Positions 44,990 to 54,274 are shown, numbered from the stretch's first letter. The stretch is 64,000 bases of DNA from PCC-7336 sp039817825 (GCA_039817825.1 JBCBVA010000001.1:103476-167475); one strand, 5' to 3'. Notes: generated by a model from the sequence alone, not told the origin. Numbers and translations are program-made.

Positions 44990-45411
44990 AAGGTGAAGGG
45001 AAATTCAGGCAACGACACCTTGGTGGGTGGTGCTGGGGCTGAGCTGCTGCAAGGAGGCGCGAATAACGATCTGCTAATTGGCGATCGGAAAATGATTTAA
45101 TGCTCGATCAGCAAGGACGCGATCGCTTCAGATACAACAACGTTAGAGAAGGCTGGGACACCATTGTTGGATTCGATGCTTGCGAAGATCGTCTCGAAAT
45201 TTCTCTAACAGGCTTCCGCCTCGGCTTGATGCGCGGTGTATTGCAATCCAACCAGTTTTCGTTGGGGGCCACCACCCAAACTACGCACCGATTTTTGTTT
45301 AATAACGACCGGTTGTTCTTCGACCCTGATGGCTCGGGGGCGCGATCGGCGATACTGCTAGCCAAAGTGACGGGAAACGATCTCAGCCGCACCAATATCG
45401 TGGTTGTCTAG
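44990..45411 (+). pseudogene. RTX calcium-binding protein C-terminus, frameshifted remnant
   Basis: The first part reads in one frame as GNSGNDTLVGGAGAELLQGG ANNDLLIGD, a run of RTX nonapeptides (GGxGxDxLx). It then hits a stop. The adjacent frame picks up with ENDLMLDQQGRDRFRYNN and continues for about 100 residues to a stop at 45411, matching the usual C-terminus of cyanobacterial RTX proteins. The switch occurs near 45086 and needs a single-base change in length. No upstream body of the protein exists: the repeats begin right after the CNNM stop. It is the decayed tail of a larger exported protein. Confidence 0.75.
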
Positions 45412-45489
45412 ACAAAGCCGCTAGAGCCAAACTCTTCCTATCTTCAGCTCAATCTTGCTGAAATGAGGAGAGTTTATAGACACTGACTT

Positions 45490-45516
45490 GGAGGCCCATA
45501 TTCTCACTGGGCCTCC
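45490..45516 (+). terminator. Candidate bidirectional terminator
   Basis: Perfect 9-bp stem GGAGGCCCA / TGGGCCTCC with a 9-nt loop, between the RTX remnant and the leftward dgkA. The T tract is poor on both strands, so efficiency is uncertain. Confidence 0.5.
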
Positions 45517-45529
45517 GTTGATTATTTGG

Positions 45530-46009
45530 CTATACGGCCTGAACCCACCCCAATTGCAGCGCGATCGGGGGCAGCAATAAGAAGGCAGCAACTAGCACCG
45601 ACACCATCGCGGAAACCAAAACACTGGCGGCGGCACAGTCCTTGGCAACCTTGGCTAGATCGTGGTAGTGATTGCCCACCGTTAAATCCACCAGCGCTTC
45701 CAGAGCCGTATTGAGCAGCTCCAGAACCATCACCATACCGCAGGTCAGACTGACTAACGCCAGCTCTACCGAAGATAAGTGAAGCAGAACGCTCGTGCTT
45801 AAGACGGCAACAGTGACAGCAACGTGAATACGAAAATTGCGCTGAGTGCGGCAGGCATACCAAATTCCCATGCCTGCAAAGCGGAAGCTAGAAAACAGAT
45901 TCTCTGCCACTAACCAAGCCTGAGGACGAGCCCATTCCGGAGTCACGTCACCCGAGCTGTTTGAACGAGCCACGTCCGTTTGGGATAGGGATGGATTCGA
46001 CTTAGACAT
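45530..46009 (-). CDS. dgkA: Diacylglycerol kinase-family membrane protein
   Basis: 159 aa, three membrane helices after a polar N-terminus of about 40 residues. The conserved core is LELLNTALEALVDLTVGNHYHDLAKVAKDCAAASVLV, which carries the catalytic Glu and metal ligands. The enzyme phosphorylates diacylglycerol or undecaprenol at the membrane. ybeY lies immediately upstream (113 bp) in the same direction, an arrangement common in bacteria. Confidence 0.93.
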   Translation of the reverse strand: MSKSNPSLSQTDVARSNSSGDVTPEWARPQAWLVAENLFSSFRFAGMGIWYACRTQRNFRIHVAVTVAVLSTSVLLHLSSVELALVSLTCGMVMVLELLNTALEALVDLTVGNHYHDLAKVAKDCAAASVLVSAMVSVLVAAFLLLPPIALQLGWVQAV

Positions 46010-46123
46010 GACTCACACCATCTCAATATTGCTATCTGTACCCAATGCGTTGTTATTTGCACCAGGTGCGTCCGTTTTACGACTCCCTTGAACAATTTCA
46101 AGCGAATCGTTACAGCTTTCTTA

Positions 46124-46600
46124 TCACTCTCTTGCATAGTGCAGCAAATCTCGCTGCTTCTGCAGCATCTGCTGAAGACTCTCTTCATCTGGGTGATCCC
46201 ACCCCAACAAGTGGAGTAGACCATGGCTGGCCAACCATGCCAGCTCCTCCGACAGCGAATGCCGTTGCTCATCTGCTTGACGCTGGGCGGTGGGCACTGA
46301 AATCACAATATCCCCCAACATCAACGAGGGCTCTTCACTGCTTCCGGGAATATCTGCTTCCTGCGCAGCAAATGCCAAAACATCGGTGGTGGTATCGAGA
46401 TCGCGATACTGATGGTTCAAGGCCCGCATGCGCTCGTCATCTATCAGCATCACGCTTAGCTCGCTAGAGCCAGAAACCTGCATCGCTCCCAGCCAACCCT
46501 CAAACCAGCGCTGCCACTCAGCTAGCGACACCGGAGCAGCGACCTCTGCACTAACGTATAGATCCAGCTGAGGACTAGCCGACTGTTGAGAGGTCACCAC
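46124..46600 (-). CDS. ybeY: Endoribonuclease YbeY (rRNA maturation)
   Basis: Single-strand-specific metalloendoribonuclease for 16S rRNA 3' maturation and ribosome quality control. The 158-aa protein has the zinc site HGLLHLLGWDH (H-x3-H-x5-H) and the family's NHQYRDLDTTTDVLAFA. It is full length. Paired with dgkA downstream. Confidence 0.95.
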   Translation of the reverse strand: MVTSQQSASPQLDLYVSAEVAAPVSLAEWQRWFEGWLGAMQVSGSSELSVMLIDDERMRALNHQYRDLDTTTDVLAFAAQEADIPGSSEEPSLMLGDIVISVPTAQRQADEQRHSLSEELAWLASHGLLHLLGWDHPDEESLQQMLQKQRDLLHYARE

Positions 46601-46721
46601 TGAAAGGATGGCTCCTTGTACGTTGCGCAGAATTGTTTTTCAAGGGTAATGCTAAATTGTGGCTCTTCTCCAGAGTACTAACGCTCTATTTTGGGATCTT
46701 GGGTGCAGGGGTCATCCGTAA

Positions 46722-46872
46722 CCTGTCATTAGTCATTCGTCATTGGTCATTCGTCATTCGTCATTTGTTTTGAGCCCAGCTCCTTCGCCATTGAGTTTGG
46801 TCTCGCACACTACTCAACCCTGGTAACCAGTGACCAGTGACCAAGGACCAGTGACCAAGGACCAGTGACCAG
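46722..46872. repeat. Heptamer repeat array 3 (STRR)
   Basis: Left half GTCATTA/GTCATTC/GTCATTG units (46722-46770); right half CCAGTGA/CCAAGGA units (from about 46826), which end 3 bp before the ferredoxin stop. Same inverted-halves layout as arrays 1 and 2. Confidence 0.85.
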
Positions 46873-46874
46873 CC

Positions 46875-47117
46875 CTACCACGTCGGATCGCTCCACAGCT
46901 CTACCACCATCGAGCGATCGGGTACTGCTGCAATGCAGGAGCAAATTGGGCCCCATAGATCGGTTTCGACTTCGCAGGCGTGACACGATCCGCGCAGACA
47001 GCCGGTTGGGATGGATACTCCAGCTTTGCTTGCCACCTCCAGGAGCGGCTCTCCCGGAACGGCTTCTACTTCGACATCATCCGGTAAGAATTTGATGGTT
47101 ACAGTACGACCACCCAC
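46875..47117 (-). CDS. [2Fe-2S] ferredoxin-like protein
   Basis: 80 aa. The cluster motif is C-x4-C-x2-C (GCLRGSCHAC), with later cysteines in PICSC supplying the fourth ligand. It resembles the short plant-type ferredoxins used as specific electron carriers rather than photosynthetic PetF. The start is MGGRTVTIKF. Its partner is unknown. Confidence 0.85.
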   Translation of the reverse strand: MGGRTVTIKFLPDDVEVEAVPGEPLLEVASKAGVSIPTGCLRGSCHACEVETDLWGPICSCIAAVPDRSMVVELWSDPTW

Positions 47118-47183
47118 GCTGACACTCCCGCTGTCTGTATTGCTTTGTATTGCTAAAAGAGTCTGGTGGCTGGCAATCGCTGG

Positions 47184-47573
47184 CTAGCGCAAAATGCGCC
47201 AGCGCAGCAGTTGATTCCAAATGGTGGCCACCCAATGAGCCGTTCCAGCGATGTCCGATTTGGGCTCGAACCTCCCCAACAATTGCCGGCCAATCGGGGC
47301 CAAGCGATATCGACTGGTAATGCCCTGACCGTCCACTTCCCGTCGAATGGCACCCACCTGAATCAACCACATGAGTTCGTCTTCGGCCACTAGCTCTGGT
47401 AACGGTCGCGTGGTGTATCCTCGCCGTACTCCTTCTCGATCGCGCAGTTCTGTCAGATCGACGCTGCTATCCACCATAACGTCGTAGAGTGACCGCCGAA
47501 AGGGAGCACATCGCATGGCCTGTCTTGCACGACGATACGTGCGTTCTGAATAGGTAATAGAAGCAACCAGCAT
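47184..47573 (-). CDS. Npun_F0494-like cyanobacterial protein
   Basis: 129 aa. Conserved-looking stretches are YSERTYRRARQAMRCAPFRRSLY, RPLPELVAEDELMWLIQVGAIRREVDGQGI and RYRLAPIGRQLL. I recognise it as the Npun_F0494 family, restricted to cyanobacteria and of unknown function; the middle part looks like a winged-helix. It starts at 47573 and ends 66 bp before the ferredoxin start, so the two may be co-transcribed. Confidence 0.65.
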   Translation of the reverse strand: MLVASITYSERTYRRARQAMRCAPFRRSLYDVMVDSSVDLTELRDREGVRRGYTTRPLPELVAEDELMWLIQVGAIRREVDGQGITSRYRLAPIGRQLLGRFEPKSDIAGTAHWVATIWNQLLRWRILR

Positions 47574-47667
47574 GAATCAGACGGGAAGGAAATGTGGTTA
47601 GGAGTTCTTTTCAATCTAGTACATTCCAACCCGTAATTGAGGAGTCTGACCGGGCGATCGCCGAGCG

Positions 47668-47760
47668 TATAGCGTTTTTCATTTCAGTGAGGATAGAGCT
47701 TTCCGAACGCAGTCAGGGGTGAACGTAGCTGAAATGCCCGCAGTGGTGTGGTCACTGCTA
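47668..47760 (+). mobile_element. MITE-like element, copy 3
   Basis: Starts TATAGCGTTTTTCATTTCAG and ends GTGTGGTCACTGCTA. It shares the body GCAGTCAGGGGTGAACGTAG with the reversed copy at 61419 and the TA-bounded ends with copies 1 and 2. It ends 59 bp before the FAD-oxidase start and creates a misleading longer frame for that gene (from 47748). Confidence 0.75.
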
Positions 47761-47819
47761 AAGGTGTGCTGAGCAGACCACCTGAACTAGAATCAACAGG
47801 TCTACTCGTCTCCTATGCC

Positions 47820-49220
47820 ATGCCACTACCCACCGAGTTCGCACAGGCCCTTCAAACGGTAGTTGCAGACGATGCCATTCTGACGGATGAAGGCAGTTGC
47901 GAGCGATTATCCAAAGATTATTACTGGTACAGTCCGTGGTTGCAGGAGCAGCTAGCCGACAAGCGGGCCGATGCAGTAGTGCAGTGTCGCACCGAGCAGG
48001 AGGCGATCGCCGTTCTGCGTTTGGCCTACGCTCATCGCGTTCCGATTGTTCCTCGCGGCTTGGGAACCGGTAATTACGGCCAGGCGATCCCCTTGGAAGG
48101 AGGGATCGTCCTCAATCTGAAACACATGAATCGCATTCTAGAATTCACTCATGGTGGTGTGCGGGTGGAGCCAGGGGCCAAGTTGATCGACATCGAGATG
48201 GCGGCGCGTGAGCAGGGATTAGAGCTGCGCATGTACCCCAGCACGGTTGCTATGTCCACAGTGGGTGGGTTCATTGCGGGAGGCAGTTGCGGTATCGGTA
48301 GCATCAACCACGGCGTGTTGCGCGATCGCGGCAACGTGCGCAGGTTGAGGGTGGTAACCGCCAACGAAGAGCCTCAAGTCCTAAAGATGCAGGGCAAAGA
48401 TATTGATAAGGTGCTGCATGCTTACGGCACTAACGGCATCATTACCGAGATCGATCTGCCGCTGACCCGCCGCACGGATTGGCAGCAGGTGGCAATCGGA
48501 TTTGGCAGTCTGAAAGAAGCCCACGACTTTTGCTGGGCACTGGGGCGCAGCGAGGGCATTCACAAGCGGGCGATCGCCCTGTTAGAACAGCCTCTGGTCG
48601 GTCTGCAGAAACCCATTGCATCGCATGCCAATCCCGATCTGCATACCGTGTTGACCCTCATCGATCCCACCGATCTTGAGGAGGTTAAACTGCTAGCCGC
48701 AGAAATGGGAGGGGCTATTTCTATTGATGTCCCCTTGTATGCATCAGGAGCCCCCACCATCAGCGATGCCACTTGGAATCACACAACGCTGTGGGCAAAG
48801 AAAGCCAATGAAGACTACACCTACCTACAATGTGCCTTCGCCCCTAATCCGACTGAGAGCTGGCAGCAGTTGTCCCACATGAAAGACAAATTTGGGGATG
48901 ATTGGCTGATGCACGTGGAGATGGTGCGGTTTATGGGGGCGGTTAATTATTGGGCGTTACCGGTGCTGCAGTATCGCGATCGCGAGGGTCTGCAGGCGGC
49001 GATCGACGAGTGCAAGAACATCGGCATTGGCATCTCCAACCCTCACACTTACATCTTGGAGGAAGGGGGCCACGATGCGGGTAACCCCGTTCAGCTCGCC
49101 TTCAAGCACGAAGCCGACCCCCTGGGCATTCTCAACCCTGGCAAGATGAAGTTGTTTGTTTCGACAGGGCTTACCGATCCTGGCAGTTCTGAAGAGGATA
49201 CGGTAATCGCGAGCAACTAA
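47820..49220 (+). CDS. FAD-linked oxidase (GlcD-like)
   Basis: 466 aa of the FAD/FMN-containing dehydrogenase family (PCMH fold). FAD-binding segments are VPIVPRGLGTGNYGQ, GIVLNLKHMNRILEF and STVGGFIAGGSCGIGSI. The C-terminal half is less typical than in glycolate oxidase subunit D, so the substrate is not known (a hydroxy acid is likely). I chose the ATG at 47820 (MPLPTEFAQALQ) because a longer frame starts inside the MITE. It ends before a hairpin terminator at 49259. Confidence 0.85.
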   Translation: MPLPTEFAQALQTVVADDAILTDEGSCERLSKDYYWYSPWLQEQLADKRADAVVQCRTEQEAIAVLRLAYAHRVPIVPRGLGTGNYGQAIPLEGGIVLNLKHMNRILEFTHGGVRVEPGAKLIDIEMAAREQGLELRMYPSTVAMSTVGGFIAGGSCGIGSINHGVLRDRGNVRRLRVVTANEEPQVLKMQGKDIDKVLHAYGTNGIITEIDLPLTRRTDWQQVAIGFGSLKEAHDFCWALGRSEGIHKRAIALLEQPLVGLQKPIASHANPDLHTVLTLIDPTDLEEVKLLAAEMGGAISIDVPLYASGAPTISDATWNHTTLWAKKANEDYTYLQCAFAPNPTESWQQLSHMKDKFGDDWLMHVEMVRFMGAVNYWALPVLQYRDREGLQAAIDECKNIGIGISNPHTYILEEGGHDAGNPVQLAFKHEADPLGILNPGKMKLFVSTGLTDPGSSEEDTVIASN

Positions 49221-49258
49221 TCGTCCTAATAGGGACTCGTGTATTGCATACAAGAACA

Positions 49259-49286
49259 GCCCAGGTGGTGACTTAACCGCCTGGGC
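49259..49286 (+). terminator. Terminator between FAD oxidase and rpsU
   Basis: 10-bp stem GCCCAGGTGG / CCGCCTGGGC with one wobble pair and an 8-nt loop. It serves the rightward FAD oxidase and possibly the leftward rpsU transcript. The T tract is weak. Confidence 0.55.
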
Positions 49287-49372
49287 AAATGACTTTGGTT
49301 AAGCTCTACCTGGCTAACCTAGCTATAGAGCGTAGATGACCGAAGCCCTAGAGCTGAGTGGACAACCGTTCG

Positions 49373-49552
49373 TTAGCGACGGCGGGCGCGACGGCGAGCG
49401 TCTTTTTGCTTGCGGCGGCGCTTCTCGGAGGGAGATTCAAAATGTCTGCGGCGGCGAATGTCTGCGAAAATACCTGCCTTCTGCAGCTTCTTCTTAAAAC
49501 GGCGTAACGCGGATTCAATATATTCGTCTTCGCCAACGTTAATTTGAGTCAT
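49373..49552 (-). CDS. rpsU: 30S ribosomal protein bS21
   Basis: 59 aa, read directly from the minus strand: starts MTQINVGEDEYIESALRRFK, then KKLQKAGIFADIRRRRHFES, and ends in a basic tail DARRRARRR. This is the full bS21 sequence; the protein binds the 16S rRNA platform and helps initiation. The gene is shorter than usual ORF cut-offs, and a longer out-of-frame frame (49348-49536) overlaps it, so it is easily missed. Confidence 0.97.
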   Translation of the reverse strand: MTQINVGEDEYIESALRRFKKKLQKAGIFADIRRRRHFESPSEKRRRKQKDARRRARRR

Positions 49553-49758
49553 ACCGAACCAAGGTGCCTCGACTAAAGCTAATTACCGGTTAACTAGGCT
49601 AACACGATGAGTGGAAATATGTTACCGTCACCTCAATTCTTCCCAGAATTTGCAGAGGCATGTAGGGGCATCTGATTCAGAGACCACAACAGTCGTCGAG
49701 TGCAACACAACAGCGAACCGCGAGCCATGCCTGAAACACGCTTACAGCACGACCAGCA

Positions 49759-50796
49759 CTAAACGGCCAGTACCTGTAAGCAGTCAGTGACGCGATCGCG
49801 AACCGTCAGCATATCGTCGCGGGTGACCATCAAGCTGGTTACGGCTCGCAGAGAGGTTGCATCTCGCAGTAATAGCCTGACTCCCCGGTGTTCCAGGGCT
49901 TGCGCCAAGTCTCTTGCAGGCATCCGTGTGCTGCGTAGGTTGACAATATTGGTCTGCACGGCAGACACATCCACTTCGATACTGTCGATTGCCGCCAGTT
50001 CGCGAGCCAAAAGTTGGGCATGTTCGCGATCGTCCTGCAGCCGCTCGCGATGGTGTTGCAATGCGTAGAGCGCTCCTGCTGCGAGTAGCCCGGATTGACG
50101 CATTCCTCCTCCAAAAAGTTTGCGAAACCGGCGTGCCTTGGCCATATCGTCCTGCGATCCTGCCAAAGCCGATCCCACCGGAGCCCCCAACCCCTTCGAA
50201 AAACAGACGCTCACCGTATCAAACGGCTGTGAATACTCGGCAGGAGATATCCCTGTTGCTTCGCAGGCGTTCCACAACCGCGCCCCATCCATATGAAATT
50301 TCAGCGATCGCTCTCGACAGACCTCGGCAATGTCGCGCATGGTCTCCAGGGGAAAAATGCTGCCACCCCCTCGATTGTGGGTGTTCTCGACACAAACCAG
50401 GCGAGTGGGTGGGTAATGGGGGTTGTGGCTGCGCAGAACTTGCTCAAGATCGGAGCGAGAAAATCGTCCCCGCTGTCCGGCAATGTGACGACAAGAGACC
50501 CCCGACAGCGCCGCCGGGCCTCCGCCTTCGTAATAGTAGATGTGTGCTTCCGATTCCAAGGCAATTTCATCGCCAGGCTGTGTGTGCAGCCGCACCGCCA
50601 CCTGGTTGGTCATCGTGCCTGATGGCATAAAGACCGCTGCTTCTTTCCCCAACAGGTCAGCAACGTACTCTTCCAGCTGTGTGACGGTGGGGTCGTCTCC
50701 CAAGACGTCATCCCCCACTACAGCATTGGCGATCGCCTGCCGCATCTCGGGGGTGGGTTGCGTAATCGTGTCGCTTCTCAGATCGATAACGGACAT
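49759..50796 (-). CDS. Low-specificity L-threonine aldolase
   Basis: PLP enzyme, 345 aa, splitting L-threonine or allo-threonine into glycine and acetaldehyde. It begins MSVIDLRSDTITQPTPEMR and shows GDDVLGDDPTVTQLEEY, VFMPSGTMTNQVA, LVCVENTHNRGGG, LKFHMDGARLWNA (PLP Asp) and CFSKGLGAPVGS (PLP Lys). It matches the GlyI/LtaE family over its length. Confidence 0.93.
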   Translation of the reverse strand: MSVIDLRSDTITQPTPEMRQAIANAVVGDDVLGDDPTVTQLEEYVADLLGKEAAVFMPSGTMTNQVAVRLHTQPGDEIALESEAHIYYYEGGGPAALSGVSCRHIAGQRGRFSRSDLEQVLRSHNPHYPPTRLVCVENTHNRGGGSIFPLETMRDIAEVCRERSLKFHMDGARLWNACEATGISPAEYSQPFDTVSVCFSKGLGAPVGSALAGSQDDMAKARRFRKLFGGGMRQSGLLAAGALYALQHHRERLQDDREHAQLLARELAAIDSIEVDVSAVQTNIVNLRSTRMPARDLAQALEHRGVRLLLRDATSLRAVTSLMVTRDDMLTVRDRVTDCLQVLAV

Positions 50797-51082
50797 GGTG
50801 GGGTGTTCCGTGACGGTTGGGGGAACTAAACGCTTGTCCTCACAGGTTGGACCGATAAGTGTCTATCGCGATGGAGAATATCCTCACCGTTTTTCCTGCC
50901 AGTTCGAGGATTTTAGCGGTCTCAGCACTGCAGACCTGACAGCGAGCTCCATAGCGTCCGCGATTCACTCTCTTGGGGCGTGTGAAAAACTTGCTCAAAT
51001 CTAGCTCCGACCAGGAGATGACTCAGTAATCCTCCCTCATATCTTTAGGAAGATTCTTCGCTCGACCAGCAGAAATCACCAC

Positions 51083-51844
51083 CTATTGCAGTAACTGCAA
51101 GGACTCTAAAAACGTCTCTACCGCTTGAGAGTTCTGTTGGACTTCAGGCTGCCCTCCAGCCAGTACAACCAGTTGGTTGCCAATGGCATAAGCTCGGAAC
51201 GTGAGCTGTTCTCCATTGCCCGCCATCGAAAATTCCCGACCGGGGTAACGGTTATTGAGACTGATGGAGCGATCTCCTGCCAACGCGTAATTGGTGCGAT
51301 CGACAATGCTATCTCGCACCTGCTCCAGCAAAATCTGGACATCAACCTGCTGTTGCGATTCAGACAGCGAGCTGTGGGCCACCAGATATCGAGCCGATGC
51401 CACCTGAGAAGCCAACACGCTAAACGCCAGCTCTCCATCCCCTGTATCCAGCAGCTCGGTTTCCTCTGACGTGACCCCCTGCGGCATCAGGACACCCAGT
51501 CCCGCCTCTGGTACGACAGTCGGCTGCCATTGCAATAGCTCGTCTTGAACGGTCAGGGTTGCGGGCGGCTGGGATGTTTGGTCTTGCTCCTGCTCTTGTA
51601 ACTGGCGAATCTCATCTTCCATCTGCTCTAGACCATCTTCGAAAAAGTCGGGGCGATCGAACAGATCGTTCTCGATGCCTGGGGGCGGTAGTTGGGAGAG
51701 CGCGATACCGGACAAGAATGTCAGAGAAAGCGCTGCCGATAACGAGAGCGCGAGTGTCCGCAACGCTAAGCGATCTCTTCGCCAGCCAAACAACGACTTG
51801 AGATTCACGACATGTAGCCCCTTAGAGTCTCTCTCTAAGGCCAA
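51083..51844 (-). CDS. Exported protein of unknown function
   Basis: 253 aa. A hydrophobic segment at about residues 30-50 (LALSLSAALSLTFLSGIAL) is a signal peptide or anchor. An acidic Gln/Glu-rich linker follows (LEQMEDEIRQLQEQEQDQ), then a folded C-terminal domain of about 150 residues (AGLGVLMPQGVTSEETELL, RYPGREFSMAGNGEQLTFRAYAIGNQLVVLAGGQ). I do not recognise the family with certainty. It is divergent from mutL. Confidence 0.6.
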   Translation of the reverse strand: MALERDSKGLHVVNLKSLFGWRRDRLALRTLALSLSAALSLTFLSGIALSQLPPPGIENDLFDRPDFFEDGLEQMEDEIRQLQEQEQDQTSQPPATLTVQDELLQWQPTVVPEAGLGVLMPQGVTSEETELLDTGDGELAFSVLASQVASARYLVAHSSLSESQQQVDVQILLEQVRDSIVDRTNYALAGDRSISLNNRYPGREFSMAGNGEQLTFRAYAIGNQLVVLAGGQPEVQQNSQAVETFLESLQLLQ

Positions 51845-51936
51845 GCTAGCAAAATAGAAAAAGTCATTAAAGCGATGGAATTGCCAAACTCACCGCTACC
51901 ATGAGCAAGTCGTGACCATCAGCCCTGTCTTCCCCG

Positions 51937-53664
51937 ATGTCCATCCGACCGCTACCGCAAACAACCGTGGACCTCATGGTGGCTGGAGAGGCGATCGATT
52001 CGCTAGCAGCAGCAGTGCGGGAATTGATAGAAAACTCGCTGGATGCAGGGGCGAACCGGATTGCAGTGCAAGTGTGGCCCGATCGCTGGACGGTCAGGGT
52101 GACCGATGATGGCTGCGGCATGACTGCCTCAGAATTGGAGCGTGCCGCGCTGCCTTATTGCACCAGCAAACTCGGCCGGGACTCACTGTCCGGAGTCAAT
52201 ACCCTGGGGTTTCGAGGTAAGGCACTGCACAGCCTTGCGCAGGTTAGTGGGCTGGACATTCGGACCTTTGCCGTCAGCGAGGAGCACGCTTGGCTGGCTA
52301 CGTACAATCGCGACGGTATCCCGCGATCGCTCCAACCCACTGCTGCGGCCAAAGGCACTACAGTCACGGCTAGCGATCTATTCGCCAATTGGCCCGCCCG
52401 CCGCATCACGCTCGCCAATCGCAAAGCCGAACTGCGCCGCATCACGGAGATCGTGCAGCAAACAGCTCTGGCCCATCCCACTGTCACCTGGACGTTGCAG
52501 GTCAACGACAAACTCACTCTTGACCTGTGGCCGGGAGACACGGCAGCAGACATCCTGCCCCAGCTGATTCGGCGTCTGGATCGCTCCCAGCTCGCATCTG
52601 TTGAATCGGATGGGGTGAGCGTTATCCTCGCTCTTCCCGATCGCTATCACCGCCCTCGTCCCGACTGGATTCGAGTGGCCGTTAACGGGCGATGCGTGCG
52701 CCTGCCCCAAGTGGTGCAAACGATTCAGTCCGCCTTCCACCGCACCCTCCCACGCGATCGCCATCCCCTGTGCATCGCCCACTTGCACCTGCCGCCAGAG
52801 CGGGTGGACTGGAACCGCCACCCAGCCAAAGCCGAGCTGTACGTGCAAGACCTGGATGGGGTCTGCGATTGCCTGCGCGAGACCATCCAAACTGCCCTAG
52901 CCGATTGCGCTCCCTCTAGTTATCAGCGCTCCAGACAATTCCTGTTCGATCGCCAAACGACAAGTCGCCAAACAGCCGCTCGCGGCCTGAAGGAGTCGAG
53001 CACTAGATACGGCCAGGGATTGGAGCCTGTACGAGTGCTCGGTCAGTTGCAAAACACCTACGTTCTCGTAGAAACCGTACAAGGGCTGTGGCTGGTAGAA
53101 CAGCATGTAGCTCACGAGCGCGTGCAATACGAGCAGTTGCAGCAGGAATGGGGACTGGAGGAGTTGGGGGAGCCGCTGCTGCTGTCAGGGCTGACAGACG
53201 ACAGTATCGAGCGACTGCAAGAGTTGGGCATAGAGCCTGAGGAATTCGGCGAGGATCTGTGGGCGGTGCGCCAGATCCCTAAACTGCTGCGAGCAGAGCC
53301 CGATCCTGCAGCGGCTCTGCGCGATCTGGCCACCTGTAGCAATGTCGATTTGGCCACCGCCACCCTGGCCTGCCGAACGGCCATTCAGAATGGAACGCCG
53401 CTGTCCGACTCCGAGATGTCTTATTTGATCCGAGCATGGCAAACCACCCGAAATCCTCACACATGTCCCCACGGACGACCGATTTATCTGGCGCTAAACG
53501 AATCGGATTTGTCGCGGTTTTTCCGACGGAGCTGGACGGTTTGCAGCCAGCAATGGGGGAATGGTTTGGGGAGCTCAAAGGAACGGAAATTGGGCGATCG
53601 CTTCAGCGCCGATATTCTGGGATCAAACCGGGTGGAACGGAATCGACCGCCTCACGAGACTTAA
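51937..53664 (+). CDS. mutL: DNA mismatch repair protein MutL
   Basis: 575 aa. The N-terminal GHKL ATPase is clear: VAGEAIDSLAAAVRELIENSLDAGA (N-box), VTDDGCGM (G1) and TLGFRGKALHSLAQVS (ATP lid). The C-terminal dimerisation domain carries VEQHVAHERVQYEQL, a slightly diverged form of the endonuclease-associated DQHAxxE motif, and CPHGRPIYLALN. The last 45 residues or so (after FFRRSWTVCSQQW) extend past the usual end and look unconserved. Start at ATG 51937. MutS is not in the window. Confidence 0.93.
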   Translation: MSIRPLPQTTVDLMVAGEAIDSLAAAVRELIENSLDAGANRIAVQVWPDRWTVRVTDDGCGMTASELERAALPYCTSKLGRDSLSGVNTLGFRGKALHSLAQVSGLDIRTFAVSEEHAWLATYNRDGIPRSLQPTAAAKGTTVTASDLFANWPARRITLANRKAELRRITEIVQQTALAHPTVTWTLQVNDKLTLDLWPGDTAADILPQLIRRLDRSQLASVESDGVSVILALPDRYHRPRPDWIRVAVNGRCVRLPQVVQTIQSAFHRTLPRDRHPLCIAHLHLPPERVDWNRHPAKAELYVQDLDGVCDCLRETIQTALADCAPSSYQRSRQFLFDRQTTSRQTAARGLKESSTRYGQGLEPVRVLGQLQNTYVLVETVQGLWLVEQHVAHERVQYEQLQQEWGLEELGEPLLLSGLTDDSIERLQELGIEPEEFGEDLWAVRQIPKLLRAEPDPAAALRDLATCSNVDLATATLACRTAIQNGTPLSDSEMSYLIRAWQTTRNPHTCPHGRPIYLALNESDLSRFFRRSWTVCSQQWGNGLGSSKERKLGDRFSADILGSNRVERNRPPHET

Positions 53665-54007
53665 AGAAATGCAGGCAAATTCAGGTCTGAGATCGAACCG
53701 GTTGGATAAGGCTTCAACTTAATTGGCCGCAATGGCCAGGCCAAACTCATGGCGGTTGGTGAAACCCCAATGGCGGCGTCATGCATCAGAAAACTCTTGG
53801 CAATACAACTGGACTTACGAGCCAAGCGATCGATCCGAGGTCTTAACGTCAGATGCTTACGCTCGTATAGTTAGCGTTCTGACTAGTTTATGGTTTTAAC
53901 GGTTTGTGTCCTCCATGATTTGTGTATCGACAACACAATATCGACACTTAACACGGCGATACAGCGATCGCTATGCAATCCTAAAACCAGTCTTCGCGAG
54001 TTCAACC
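53665..54007. other. Intergenic region, nothing recognised
   Basis: 343 bp between mutL and the MoaD-like gene. I see no gene, repeat or terminator. An in-frame extension of the MoaD gene covers 53906-54007 but looks non-coding. Confidence 0.4.
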
Positions 54008-54274
54008 GTGGCTCAACCTCCAGCCTCTTTCAGCATTACAGTGAAATTGTTTGCGGCGTACCAAGATGTCGTCGGCAATGAAGAACAGACCTTAGAAGTC
54101 ACCGCCGGAACAACCGCATCAGACGTATGCAAGCAGCTCATTGCTCAATACCCGCAACTGGCTGGTTGGGAGCATCAAACCCGATTTGGAATTAATCTTG
54201 ACTTCGTCAATCCCGAGACCGAATTGCAACCAGGAGATGAGCTCGTGCTGATTCCTCCGGTGAGTGGCGGCTAG
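54008..54274 (+). CDS. MoaD/ThiS-family sulfur carrier protein
   Basis: 88-aa ubiquitin-like protein ending in PPVSGG; the terminal Gly-Gly is the sulfur-accepting tail. The body FSITVKLFAAYQDVVG, LEVTAGTTASDVCKQLI and PGDELVLIPPV matches MoaD, the small subunit of molybdopterin synthase, and related sulfur carriers. I use the GTG at 54008; the ATG at 53906 would add 34 unrelated residues. No other moa or thi genes are nearby. Confidence 0.82.
   Translation: MAQPPASFSITVKLFAAYQDVVGNEEQTLEVTAGTTASDVCKQLIAQYPQLAGWEHQTRFGINLDFVNPETELQPGDELVLIPPVSGG

Noticed and set aside
47748..47819. Upstream GTG start for the FAD oxidase
   Set aside because: The extra codons come from the 3' end of a MITE copy.
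49348..49536. 62-codon leftward frame
   Set aside because: It is an out-of-frame shadow of rpsU.
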